This document shows positions 52,146-60,554 of a stretch of DNA of 64,000 bases, in pieces (position 1 is the first letter of the stretch; the number at the start of each line of letters is the position of its first letter). Both the position numbers and the translations under genes were made by a program. The notes beneath the pieces were generated by a model. That model was not told where the DNA came from, did not search any database, and was given only the letters and a program-made list of their open reading frames with translations. The DNA is taken from assembly GCF_005845365.1 (NCBI RefSeq), contig NZ_CP040509.1:1334705-1398704 (forward strand), written 5' to 3'. The stretch is from Rhodoluna limnophila. Its GTDB lineage: Bacteria > Actinomycetota > Actinomycetes > Actinomycetales > Microbacteriaceae.

Positions 52146-52625
52146 ATGAATCAACAGAGCGCCGGTCCAAATCGTGGTCGCCGCTTAACGCGAGTTGAAG
52201 AAACCTCTTCGGGTGGTTTTGTTTTGGCAGCAGACGGTTCATTGCAGGTAGCCCTGATTGGGCGCCTAAATCGCGGTGGACGCATTGATTGGTGCGTGCC
52301 AAAAGGCCACCCTGAGGGCCAAGAGTCCCTCGAAGAAGCGGCGGTTCGTGAGATTGCCGAAGAAACCGGCCTCGAGGTCGAAATCATTGAGGCTTTGGGC
52401 TCAATTCGCTACGAATTTGCCGCTGGTCACAAGTTGATCTCCAAGACCGTGCATCACTTTTTGATGCGCCAGATTGGTGGCGAGCTAACCGTTGAAAACG
52501 ACCCTCAGCACGAGGCCGTAGACGTCAAATGGTTCGCCGTAGACGGATTACAAAAGACCTTGTCCCACGAAAACGAGCGCAGAATTGCGCGTGGGGTTGA
52601 AGAGTGGATTGAGAGAAACCTCTAG
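52146..52625 (+). CDS. NUDIX hydrolase (MutT4-like)
   Basis: 159 residues. The NUDIX box is present as GHPEGQESLEEAAVREIAEETGLEVEI (cited: GHPEGQESLEEAAVREIAEE), preceded by WCVPKG. It corresponds in position to mycobacterial MutT4, next to pcnA and before the DUF6049/murJ genes; such enzymes hydrolyse nucleoside diphosphate derivatives. TAGAGT lies exactly 6 nt before the ATG. The stop overlaps the next start by one base. Confidence 0.9.
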   Translation: MNQQSAGPNRGRRLTRVEETSSGGFVLAADGSLQVALIGRLNRGGRIDWCVPKGHPEGQESLEEAAVREIAEETGLEVEIIEALGSIRYEFAAGHKLISKTVHHFLMRQIGGELTVENDPQHEAVDVKWFAVDGLQKTLSHENERRIARGVEEWIERNL

Positions 52626-53185
52626 TGCGGCGGTTTTTGTCGCTGGCATTGGCCGCGGTTTTAGCAATTGGTTCAATTTCTGCCTCATCGGCGTCAGTTC
52701 CAACCAATCCGCTCGCCAAAACTGACGTTCGTGAGGTCGAGGTAGATGGCGTTTATGTAGTTCGCGGTTCAGACATCAACCTGGTTTCACGTGAATCCAA
52801 GGTTCCGATTCGAATCCAAAACGACTTCGATGAAGACGTGCGCGTTCACGTTCACGCTCAACCAAACAACAGCCGCCTGATTGTTCCAGAAGTCGTTGAA
52901 ATCGTGGTTCCGGCCCAAACCGAAGTTACCGCCCAGGTACCGGTCAAGGCTATTGCCAACGGGGGCGTAGGCCTTCAGGTTTGGCTAACCACGTTTTCTG
53001 GCATCCAACTTGGTCGTTCAGTGGTCATAACAATGGAAATCAACGCCGATGTTGAGTCGTTTCTATTGATTGGCCTCGGCACCCTCGTGGTTTTGCTCGG
53101 AACAGTGGGTGTGATTCGCACCAAACGTAAAAACCGCCTGCGCCACGAGGCAGAGGACGCCGAGTCGTTAGAGGTTCAAGCTTGA
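52625..53185 (+). CDS. Short membrane-anchored protein in the DUF6049 position
   Basis: 186 residues: signal peptide (first ~24, ending ASA-like SSASSASV), an extracellular beta-rich domain of about 120 residues (VPIRIQNDFDEDVRVHVHAQ, EIVVPAQTEVTAQVPVKA), one helix VESFLLIGLGTLVVLLGTVGVI and a short basic tail. In many actinobacteria a 600-800 residue DUF6049 protein with this kind of C-terminal Ig-like plus helix stands between the NUDIX gene and murJ; this looks like its C-terminal end only. It overlaps murJ by 4 nt. Probably an accessory to the lipid II flippase; inferred from context. Confidence 0.7.
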   Translation: MRRFLSLALAAVLAIGSISASSASVPTNPLAKTDVREVEVDGVYVVRGSDINLVSRESKVPIRIQNDFDEDVRVHVHAQPNNSRLIVPEVVEIVVPAQTEVTAQVPVKAIANGGVGLQVWLTTFSGIQLGRSVVITMEINADVESFLLIGLGTLVVLLGTVGVIRTKRKNRLRHEAEDAESLEVQA

Positions 53186-54807
53186 GCGTTGCCAGATCCT
53201 CGCTTCTCATGGCCAGCGGAACCATCCTTTCGCGCATTCTGGGCTTTGTTCGCGCGGTAATCCTGGCAGCAGCCATCGGTGTAACCACTGACGCCGCCGA
53301 CGCATTTGGTGTTGCCAACCAGCTGCCAAACAACGTCTACGCAATCATTGTTGGCGGGCTTTTGAACGCTGTTTTGGTGCCTCAAATTGTGAAGGCACGG
53401 TCTAACTCCGATGGCGGTAAGGGCTACGTTGACCGCCTACTAACCCTGATAATCACGGTTTTCTTTGCCGTAACCCTGATTACCACCCTGGCGGCGCCGC
53501 TTTTGGTGTCGATTTACACCAACGGCTGGACTGATCAGCAACTGGCCTTGGCGACGGCTTTTGCCTACTGGTGCCTGCCCCAGCTGTTCTTCTACGGTTT
53601 GTACTCGATTCTGGGTGAAGTGCTCAATGCTCGAAGCACATTCGGGCCGTTTATGTGGGCTCCAGTGCTCAACAATCTGGTCTCGATGGCCGGTTTGGTT
53701 GCTTTTGTTGTGATTTTCGGCGCCGACCCAACCGGTTCTCGAGCCGTTGAGGACTGGACCTCGTCACAAATCGCCCTGTTGGCCGGCAGTGCCACCGCGG
53801 GTGTTGCTGCCCAGGCATTGATTCTCTTCGTTGCTTGGAAAAAGGTCGACCTAAAACTCAGCTTCAACTTCAAATGGCGCGGATTTGGTCTTCGCCCTGC
53901 GCTCAAAGCGGCCTCTTGGTCGCTCGGAATGGTGGTGGTCACCCAAATCGGTGGCCTGGTCCAGACCATCGTGGCTTCGGGCGCAGTTAGCGCTCGTGAC
54001 ACCAACCCTGCGGTGGCCTCGGTCGCGGCGGCGGCCATCGCGTGGCTGATTTTTATGGTTCCGCACTCGGTGGGCACTGTATCGATTGCCACTGTTTACT
54101 TCACCAAGATGGCCAATCACGTTCAGGATGGCAAAATCCACCTGCTCAAAGCAGACCTTGCCGCTGGTTTGCGCACCATATCGGTGATTTCAGTGTTTTC
54201 CACCGTCGCCCTGATTGTGCTGGCCTACCCAATTTCGCGCATTTTTGTTGGTGAATTGCCAGCCACCATTGCGCTGGGCAATGTTTTGATCGCCCTGATG
54301 TTTGGCCTGGTGCCATTCAGCTTTGTCTACATGATGCAGCGTGCGTTCTATGCCCTTGAAGACACAAGAACTCCGTTTGGTTTCACCCTGGTGCAAATCA
54401 CAATTCACGTCGCCGGGTCGCTAACCATGGCGGTCACCGTTCCGGCGGAATGGTTGGTGGTCGGCCTGTCAGCACTAACCAGCGTGACCATTTTGATTCA
54501 GGCGGTAATTGCCTACGTTCTGCTCAGTAGGCGCATCGGAAAGCTTTCCGAGCACAAAATTGCAGTTTCAAGCATCCAATTTGTCACCGCGGGCGTTGTA
54601 GCCGCCCTCGGTGGTTGGGCCACCCTTCAGGCGTTGGGCGGCATCTCGGCTCAGTCCTTTGTGGTTCAAACTGTGCTCAGCTCGGTGCTCAGCTGCCTGA
54701 TCGCCGGTTTTGTCATGCTCGCCATCTACGTCGTAACCCTCCGTTTCCTAAAAGTTCCCGAAATAGAAACGGCTGTGGCCGGGATCAAGGGAATTCTTCG
54801 CCGGTAA
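53182..54807 (+). CDS. murJ: Lipid II flippase MurJ
   Basis: 541 residues with about fourteen helices (MOP superfamily). N terminus LMASGTILSRILGFVRAVILA contains the arginine-bearing first helices; DAFGVANQLPNNVYAIIVGG and FVYMMQRAFYALEDTRTPFG are characteristic of MurJ/MviN. It flips lipid II across the membrane for peptidoglycan synthesis; ddl further along belongs to the same pathway. TTG start overlapping the previous stop. The cytoplasmic pseudokinase extension of mycobacterial MurJ is absent. Confidence 0.93.
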   Translation: MSVARSSLLMASGTILSRILGFVRAVILAAAIGVTTDAADAFGVANQLPNNVYAIIVGGLLNAVLVPQIVKARSNSDGGKGYVDRLLTLIITVFFAVTLITTLAAPLLVSIYTNGWTDQQLALATAFAYWCLPQLFFYGLYSILGEVLNARSTFGPFMWAPVLNNLVSMAGLVAFVVIFGADPTGSRAVEDWTSSQIALLAGSATAGVAAQALILFVAWKKVDLKLSFNFKWRGFGLRPALKAASWSLGMVVVTQIGGLVQTIVASGAVSARDTNPAVASVAAAAIAWLIFMVPHSVGTVSIATVYFTKMANHVQDGKIHLLKADLAAGLRTISVISVFSTVALIVLAYPISRIFVGELPATIALGNVLIALMFGLVPFSFVYMMQRAFYALEDTRTPFGFTLVQITIHVAGSLTMAVTVPAEWLVVGLSALTSVTILIQAVIAYVLLSRRIGKLSEHKIAVSSIQFVTAGVVAALGGWATLQALGGISAQSFVVQTVLSSVLSCLIAGFVMLAIYVVTLRFLKVPEIETAVAGIKGILRR

Positions 54808-54868
54808 TATTGGCTGACTAGGGTGAATCACCCAGATTTAGAACGAGCTTTGGCTCGAGGAGAATACA

Positions 54869-55789
54869 TTGCGCGACGTCATCATTATTGGTTCCGGTCC
54901 AGCCGGTTACACAGCAGGTATCTACACCGCACGCGCGGGTTTGAAGCCATTGCTGATTGCCTCATCTGTTGAGGCTGGTGGCGAGCTAATGAAGACCACC
55001 GAAGTTGAAAACTTCCCTGGTTTCCCAGAGGGCCTTCAGGGCCCAGAGCTCATGGCCAACTTCCAAGAGCAGGCAGAGCGCTTCGGCACCGAGATCCTGA
55101 TGGATGACGTTGTAGAGGTTGACCTCAAGGGCGACATCAAGATCGTCAAGACCGGCGGTGGCGAGACTTTCGAGGCCAAAACTGTGATTTTGGCAACCGG
55201 AGCGGCATACCGCGAGCTTGGTTTGCCACGCGAGAAGGAACTGTCTGGCCACGGTGTTTCATGGTGTGCCACCTGCGACGGCTTCTTCTTCCGCGAAAAG
55301 AACATCGCAGTAGTTGGCGGTGGCGACTCAGCAATGGAAGAGGCGCTGTTCTTGACCCGCTTTGCGACCAAGGTTTACATCATTCACCGTCGCGACACCT
55401 TCAAGGCCTCAAAGATCATGCAGGAGCGCGCTCTGGCAAACCCAAAGATCGAGGTCATCTGGAACTCAGAGATCGCCGAGTTAAACGGTGAGGCCAAGCT
55501 CGAGGGTGTAACCCTGCGAAACACCGTTGATGGATCAACTTCGGAGCTTGCTCTAGAAGGTCTATTCATCGCTGTTGGTAACGACCCACGCGTCTGGCTG
55601 GTTGAAAACCAGGTCGAGTTGACCCCTGAGCGTTTCATCCAGGTTGAAGGACGCTCATCAAAGACCAGCCTGCCGGGCGTATTTGCCTGTGGCGACGTCA
55701 TTGACCCTACCTACCGTCAGGCAATTACTGCTGCCGGATCTGGTTGTGTGGCTGCGCTAGACGCAGAGCACTATCTAATGAACCACTAA
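54869..55789 (+). CDS. trxB: Thioredoxin reductase
   Basis: NADPH-dependent flavoenzyme that reduces thioredoxin. 306 residues. FAD motif IIGSGPAGYTAGIYTARAG at the N terminus, redox pair C133/C136 in SWCATCDGFF, NADPH motif VVGGGDSAMEEALFL, and the C-terminal FAD motif GVFACGDVIDPTYRQAITAAG (cited in part). TTG start with GGAG before it. A hairpin CGAGC-TTTG-GCTCG directly precedes the ribosome-binding site. trxA follows after 73 nt that hold a parS site. Confidence 0.95.
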   Translation: MRDVIIIGSGPAGYTAGIYTARAGLKPLLIASSVEAGGELMKTTEVENFPGFPEGLQGPELMANFQEQAERFGTEILMDDVVEVDLKGDIKIVKTGGGETFEAKTVILATGAAYRELGLPREKELSGHGVSWCATCDGFFFREKNIAVVGGGDSAMEEALFLTRFATKVYIIHRRDTFKASKIMQERALANPKIEVIWNSEIAELNGEAKLEGVTLRNTVDGSTSELALEGLFIAVGNDPRVWLVENQVELTPERFIQVEGRSSKTSLPGVFACGDVIDPTYRQAITAAGSGCVAALDAEHYLMNH

Positions 55790-55800
55790 TTTTCTTTGAA

Positions 55801-55816
55801 GGTTTCACGTGAAACC
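55801..55816. promoter_or_regulatory. parS centromere site 1
   Basis: GGTTTCACGTGAAACC, 14 of 16 bases of the ParB-binding consensus TGTTTCACGTGAAACA, a perfect palindrome. It lies between trxB and trxA. Confidence 0.88.
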
Positions 55817-55862
55817 TTTGTTTAGATTCAAATAACTGCACATTTTCAAAAAGGATTCGATC

Positions 55863-56183
55863 ATGGCAAAAGATGTAACCACCGCAAGCTTCCAGGCTGA
55901 CGTTCTATCAAGCAGCAAGCCTGTGCTTGTTGACTTCTGGGCAGAGTGGTGTGGTCCGTGCCGCATGGTTTCACCGATTCTTGACCAGATTGCCGAAGAG
56001 TACGCTGACAAAATCGAGGTCGTCAAGGTAAACGTCGATGACGAGCCTGGCCTAGCCCAGCAGTACGGCATCACCGGTATTCCAGCGCTTCAGGTCTTCA
56101 AAGGTGGCCAGGTTGTCAAGGCCATGGTTGGCGCAAAGCCAAAGCAAATTTTGGTAAACGACTTGGCTGAATTCCTTCAGTAG
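55863..56183 (+). CDS. trxA: Thioredoxin
   Basis: Small disulfide reductase, 106 residues. Active site WCGPC with C30 and C33; FWAEWCGPCRMVSPILDQIA and GITGIPALQVFKGG (cis-proline) are present. AAGGA precedes the ATG. Reduced by the TrxB product of the gene upstream. Confidence 0.96.
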   Translation: MAKDVTTASFQADVLSSSKPVLVDFWAEWCGPCRMVSPILDQIAEEYADKIEVVKVNVDDEPGLAQQYGITGIPALQVFKGGQVVKAMVGAKPKQILVNDLAEFLQ

Positions 56184-56207
56184 TCTGGTTTTAACTAGAC
56201 TTATTGA

Positions 56208-57467
56208 ATGACCGAAAGCCAGCAGCAAGCCAACAACCTCGATTCATGGTTGGATTCTTACGCTGCGCGCGCGCAAACCCTTGCTGTTTCTGAGGTTCGA
56301 GCACTCTTTTCTGTAGTTTCTCGTCCAGAGGTTGTGTCTCTCGCGGGCGGCATGCCGTACGTGGCTGCGCTGCCTCAAGAACTCCTTCAGCAGACCTACG
56401 AGAGCATGATGGCCAAGCGCGGTGCGCTGGCAATGCAGTACGGCAGCGGCCAGGGTGACCTAGTTCTTCGCGACCAAATCCGTGACCTAATGGCACTCGA
56501 GGGCATCAGCAGCTCTGTAGAAGACATCGTCATCACCACAGGTTCTCAGCACGGCCTAGACCTGCTCTCAGGCCTGTTCCTTGACCACGGTGACGTGGTT
56601 TTGGCTGAAGGCCCAAGTTACGTGGGGGCTTTGGGCATTTTCAACCACTATGAAGCCCATGTAGAGCACGTTTACACCGATGACGCCGGTATTTCGCCAG
56701 AGGCGCTCTCAGAGGCCATCGACCGCATGAAGGCTCAGGGCAGAACCATCAAGTTCTTGTACCTAGTTACCAACTTCGCCAACCCTTCAGGTGTCACCCT
56801 TTCTGCCGAAAGACGACCTCGCATCCTAGAAATCTGTAAGCGCGAGCACATCCTGGTGGTTGAAGACAACCCTTACGGCCTTTTGTACTTCGACCAGCCG
56901 GTTCCTGACGCTCTTCGCAGCATGGATGAAGACGGCGTTGTGTACCTGGGCTCGTTCTCAAAGATTTTGGTACCGGGTTTCCGTGTGGGTTACGTGCTTG
57001 CCCCGCCGGCCATCCGTGACAAGTTGGTTTTGGCCAATGAGTCGGCAATTTTGTGCCCAACCTCATTTGGTCAGATGATGATCAGCGAATACTTGGCAAC
57101 TGCCGATTGGAAGGGTCAGATTGATACCTTCCGCGGGGTTTATCGTGAACGTCGCGATGCTGCCCTGGCTGCAATGCACGAATATTTGCCAAAACTTGAA
57201 ACCACGCGCCCTGATGGTGGTTTCTACCTATGGGTTACTCTGCCTGACGGCATTGACTCAAAGGCTATGCTCCCGCTGGCGGTCAAGGAATTGGTTGCCT
57301 ACACCCCGGGAACGGCCTTCTATGGCGATGGAACCGGTCACAACAAGCTTCGAGTCTGCTACTCGTATCCAACACCTGAGAACATCAATGTTGGAATCAA
57401 GCGCCTCGCAAATGTGATCAATCTCCAAACCGAATTACTAGAAACCTTTGCTAAAAAAGGAAAATAA
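56208..57467 (+). CDS. PLP-dependent aminotransferase (class I/II)
   Basis: 419 residues, fold type I. Pyridoxal phosphate lysine in LGSFSKILVPGFRVGYV; the motif VTNFANPSGVTLS and VVEDNPYGLLYF are typical of the 2-aminoadipate transaminase/MocR-like branch without an N-terminal helix-turn-helix. Substrate uncertain; lysine, 2-aminoadipate or aromatic amino acid transaminases look alike. TAGACT stands exactly 6 nt before the ATG. ddl starts 2 nt after its stop. Confidence 0.87.
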   Translation: MTESQQQANNLDSWLDSYAARAQTLAVSEVRALFSVVSRPEVVSLAGGMPYVAALPQELLQQTYESMMAKRGALAMQYGSGQGDLVLRDQIRDLMALEGISSSVEDIVITTGSQHGLDLLSGLFLDHGDVVLAEGPSYVGALGIFNHYEAHVEHVYTDDAGISPEALSEAIDRMKAQGRTIKFLYLVTNFANPSGVTLSAERRPRILEICKREHILVVEDNPYGLLYFDQPVPDALRSMDEDGVVYLGSFSKILVPGFRVGYVLAPPAIRDKLVLANESAILCPTSFGQMMISEYLATADWKGQIDTFRGVYRERRDAALAAMHEYLPKLETTRPDGGFYLWVTLPDGIDSKAMLPLAVKELVAYTPGTAFYGDGTGHNKLRVCYSYPTPENINVGIKRLANVINLQTELLETFAKKGK

Positions 57468-57469
57468 TC

Positions 57470-58441
57470 ATGATCGTCAAGGGTAACTCCGCAGCCAAAC
57501 TGAAAATTCAGGTTCTTGCAGGTGGTATCTCCCACGAGCGTGACATCTCACTGAAGTCTGGGCGCCGCGTAGCCGATGCTCTGACTGATTTCGGTGCTGA
57601 AGTTGTAATTCGCGAGCCAGATCACGACCTCCTGGCCAACATTCTCAAAGACAAGCCGGATGTAATTTGGCCTTGCCTACACGGCGCCAGCGGTGAAGAC
57701 GGCGCACTGCGCGACATTTTGGCACTCACCGGTGTTCCATTCGTTGGTGCCAGCGCTGCTGCAGCTCGTTTGGCCTGGGACAAGTCAATTGCAAAGGTTT
57801 TGGTCGCTCAGGCAGGTATTCAAACGCCTCCATCGGTCACCCTGCCTAAAGAAACCTTCCGAGAGCTAGACGCCGAAGGTGTGTTGAAGGCTGTAACGCA
57901 GTCGATTTCGCTTCCGGTAGTGGTTAAGCCTGCCAAGAGCGGCTCGGCCCAGGGTGTTTCGATTGTGCATGACCAATCTGAACTAAACCGGGCCATGATT
58001 GACGCTTATGTCTACTGCGATGTCGCAATCATTGAGAAGTTCATCGCTGGTACAGAACTGGCTGTGAGCGTTATTGACCTCGGTGCCGGACCAATCGCGT
58101 TGCCAGCCGTCGAGATTGAGCCTGTAGACGGTAAATTCGGCTATGACGAGCGCTACACAGCCGGTGAGACCAATTACTTCGTTCCAGCACGTTTGACCCC
58201 AAAGCTGGCCGATAAAGCCGCTGAGATTGCCATCAAGGCTCACGAGCTGCTTGGTTTGCGCCACCTGTCACGAATCGACTTAATTGTTGATGATCAGGGT
58301 GCGGTTTGGTTCCTAGAGGCAAACGTCTTGCCTGGGCTTACCGAAACCTCACTGCTGCCGCAAGCTGTCACCGCTTCTGGTAACTCGTTGGGTGAGGTTT
58401 ATTACTCGCTAGCCGAGGCCGCACGCAATAACCGCGGCTAA
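57470..58441 (+). CDS. ddl: D-alanine--D-alanine ligase
   Basis: 323 residues, ATP-grasp enzyme that makes the terminal dipeptide of peptidoglycan precursors. VLAGGISHERDISLKSGR at the N terminus, PCLHGASGEDGALRDIL, VVKPAKSGSAQGVSIV for ATP binding, and the metal/phosphate end WFLEANVLPGLTETSLLPQA. Alignment motifs have serine/alanine changes relative to the E. coli enzyme but all main elements are present. AAAGGA lies before the ATG; operon with the aminotransferase. Confidence 0.92.
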   Translation: MIVKGNSAAKLKIQVLAGGISHERDISLKSGRRVADALTDFGAEVVIREPDHDLLANILKDKPDVIWPCLHGASGEDGALRDILALTGVPFVGASAAAARLAWDKSIAKVLVAQAGIQTPPSVTLPKETFRELDAEGVLKAVTQSISLPVVVKPAKSGSAQGVSIVHDQSELNRAMIDAYVYCDVAIIEKFIAGTELAVSVIDLGAGPIALPAVEIEPVDGKFGYDERYTAGETNYFVPARLTPKLADKAAEIAIKAHELLGLRHLSRIDLIVDDQGAVWFLEANVLPGLTETSLLPQAVTASGNSLGEVYYSLAEAARNNRG

Positions 58442-58498
58442 ATCCAAAAGGGGGCCTACACGGTCCCGCAACCACCGCCCCGTCAGAATGTGGGCCGA

Positions 58499-58514
58499 TG
58501 TTTCACGTGAAACT
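58499..58514. promoter_or_regulatory. parS centromere site 2
   Basis: TGTTTCACGTGAAACT, 15 of 16 bases of the consensus. It overlaps the last base of the parB stop codon, in the gap between the convergent ddl and parB genes. Confidence 0.92.
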
Positions 58515-59479
58515 TAGTGTTGGGTGTCTACGCCAAGCTCTTTGAGAATGCGGGTTAGATCGCCAACTGTCGCAAAATCAATGACCAGCTGACCTTTTTT
58601 CTTGCCCAAAACTATGCTGACTTTGGTATCCAAGCGGTCACCGAGTTTGTCAGCAAGGGTTTTTAGTGAATCCTGGCGTCCACCAGGGGTAATTGTGGCC
58701 TTGCCTGGCTTATTTGGCTTATCTAGGGCAACGATTTCCTCTAGGGAACGCACTGAGAGGCCCTCGTTGATTACCTTGTTGGCAAAGTGCTCCATGCGCG
58801 ACTCGTCGACCACACTGAGAATTGCACGAGCGTGACCGGCGCTCAAAACGCCGGCAGCAACCTTCTTCTGCACGCTGATTGGCAGCTTAAGCAATCGAAT
58901 GGTGTTAGTGATCTGCGGGCGCGAACGGCCAATCTTCTCGGCCAACTGATCCTGAGTAATGCCAAAATCAGCCAAAAGCTGCTGGTAAGCCGAGGCTTCT
59001 TCCAACGGGTTTAGGTTTGCGCGGTGAATGTTTTCAAGCAGTGCGTCACGAAGCATGTTGTCGTCAGCGGTCTCGCGAATGACCGCCGGGATCTTTGACA
59101 ATCCGGCTTCCTTTGAAGCGCGAAGTCGGCGTTCACCCATGATCAATTCATAGGTTGGCTTGCCATCTGCCTCGCCCAGCGGGCGAACCACGATTGGCTG
59201 AAGGACGCCAAACTCGCGAACCGAGTGAACCAACTCAGCAAAAGCCTCTGGCTCGAACACCGATCTAGGCTGCATTGGGTTGGGAATGATGGCGGTTACG
59301 TCTAGGTGTCCGAAGCGTGCCCCCGGAACCTCAACTAGGCTAACTTCCGCTTCAACACTGGCCTCTGGGGCCGCCGAGTCGCCGCCAAAGAACACATCGA
59401 TAGGCCTTTCACTGACCAACGGTGAGGTTGGAATCAGTGCACCGATACCGCGGCCTAGGCCCGATTTCTTATCTGCCAT
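58514..59479 (-). CDS. parB: Chromosome partitioning protein ParB
   Basis: CTPase clamp that loads on parS sites and recruits ParA and SMC. 321 residues: N-terminal MADKKSGLGRGIGALIP, CTP-binding domain with YELIMGERRLRASKEAGL and LLENIHRANLNPLEEA, the helix-turn-helix ITQDQLAEKIGRSRPQITNTIRLL (cited in part) and a C-terminal dimerisation domain. The ATG at 59479 has GGGAG and overlaps the parA end by 11 nt; a longer open frame of 7 codons is not needed. Four parS sites lie within 6 kb. Confidence 0.96.
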   Translation of the reverse strand: MADKKSGLGRGIGALIPTSPLVSERPIDVFFGGDSAAPEASVEAEVSLVEVPGARFGHLDVTAIIPNPMQPRSVFEPEAFAELVHSVREFGVLQPIVVRPLGEADGKPTYELIMGERRLRASKEAGLSKIPAVIRETADDNMLRDALLENIHRANLNPLEEASAYQQLLADFGITQDQLAEKIGRSRPQITNTIRLLKLPISVQKKVAAGVLSAGHARAILSVVDESRMEHFANKVINEGLSVRSLEEIVALDKPNKPGKATITPGGRQDSLKTLADKLGDRLDTKVSIVLGKKKGQLVIDFATVGDLTRILKELGVDTQH

Positions 59480-60368
59480 TCTGTGCTCCCTTAATTGCAA
59501 TTTCGATGGCCGCCTCTAGATAAGAGATGGCCCCGGGTGAAGATGGGTCGTGCGTGATTACCGTGCGCCCAAAACTTGGAGCCTCAGAAACGCGAACATT
59601 GCGAGGAATAACTGAGTCCAAAGTCTGAGCAGGGAAGTGCTGGCGTACATCTGCAACCACCTGTGCGGCCAGTCGAGTTCTTGAGTCATACATGGTCAAC
59701 AAGATCGTCGATAGAACAAGCTGTGGGTTGAGCGCCTGCTGAACTCTCTCAATGTTCCTGAGCAACTGCGATAACCCCTCGAGGGCGTAGTACTCGCACT
59801 GAATCGGCAGCAACACCTCGGTGGCCGCAACAAAGGCATTCACCGTTAGCAAGCCAAGGCTCGGTGGGCAGTCGATAAAAACATAATCTGGAACATCGTG
59901 ACCCTGGCCCGGCTGAAGGTAGGCATCGATTGCCTGCTTCAAGATAGCGTGCCAGTTGGTGCGCTCTATCTGGGTGACGATCTCGATTTCGGCACCGGCT
60001 AGGTCAATCGTGGCCGGAACACAGGTCAAATTTGGGCTCTCTGAGCACTGTTGTACGACAGATTCGATGCTGGCGCCCTCGGTCAAGACCTCATAAATTC
60101 CTCTGGTGCCTTCCTGGTGAGGCACATTGAGGGCTGTCGAGGCATTTCCCTGTGGATCTAGGTCAATAACCAGCACTTTTAGGCCCTTGCTAGCCAGTCC
60201 GGCAGCTAGGTTTACGGTGCTAGTGGTCTTACCAACGCCACCTTTTTGGTTTGAAACCGAAATTACCCTGGTGCGGTTTGGCTTTGGTGGGGTTTGCTGG
60301 GCAATGATTTGAAGTCTGCGAGTGTTACTTGCCAGCTCGCGAGCTAGGGGAGTCTCAACAAATGCCAT
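59469..60368 (-). CDS. parA: Chromosome partitioning ATPase ParA
   Basis: 299 residues. Deviant Walker A QKGGVGKTTS at 41-50, VLVIDLDPQGNAS, and VFIDCPPSLGLLTVNA are typical ParA/Soj motifs. It starts MAFVETPLARELAS. TAAGGT lies exactly 6 nt before the ATG, so the message may be leaderless, but a 56-codon open frame ends on the first base of this ATG (TAATG). Streptomyces and other actinobacterial ParA proteins carry an N-terminal extension with VSRET encoded by parS; here that peptide is in the separate upstream frame. Confidence 0.95.
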   Translation of the reverse strand: MAFVETPLARELASNTRRLQIIAQQTPPKPNRTRVISVSNQKGGVGKTTSTVNLAAGLASKGLKVLVIDLDPQGNASTALNVPHQEGTRGIYEVLTEGASIESVVQQCSESPNLTCVPATIDLAGAEIEIVTQIERTNWHAILKQAIDAYLQPGQGHDVPDYVFIDCPPSLGLLTVNAFVAATEVLLPIQCEYYALEGLSQLLRNIERVQQALNPQLVLSTILLTMYDSRTRLAAQVVADVRQHFPAQTLDSVIPRNVRVSEAPSFGRTVITHDPSSPGAISYLEAAIEIAIKGAQNGR

Positions 60369-60538
60369 TATTTGACCTTAACTTCGGTGATTGTTTCACG
60401 TGAAACAATCCAACCGGTTGGCTCTGGGCTAGTCTCGATGCGATCCGCTGGGTAACCGTGCCCCGGAAAAACGGTGGCAGGGGTAACTGAAGAGGCCTCG
60501 GCTTGAGACACTTGCTGCTCGCTCAAAACAAACTCCAA
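60368..60538 (-). CDS. Possible leader ORF of parA containing parS
   Basis: A 56-codon frame from TTG 60538, 16 nt after the rsmG side and ending one base into parA (TAATG). The peptide ends GWIVSRETITEVKVK, where VSRET is read from the parS palindrome. Its sequence has no known domain; composition (Pro, Ser, Thr, Glu) is that of a disordered tail. It may be a remnant or a split of the N-terminal extension that ParA has in other actinobacteria, or simply a chance frame. No good ribosome-binding site or ATG. Confidence 0.35.
   Translation of the reverse strand: MEFVLSEQQVSQAEASSVTPATVFPGHGYPADRIETSPEPTGWIVSRETITEVKVK
60392..60407. promoter_or_regulatory. parS centromere site 3
   Basis: TGTTTCACGTGAAACA, a perfect match to the consensus, within a longer palindrome TTGTTTCACGTGAAACAA, 24 nt upstream of the parA ATG. 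Confidence 0.97.
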
Positions 60539-60554
60539 TGGATTATCTAAAACT

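Noticed and set aside
58442..58498. Terminator between ddl and parB
   Set aside because: GGGGGCC and GGTCCC can pair only weakly and there is no T tract; I do not call it.
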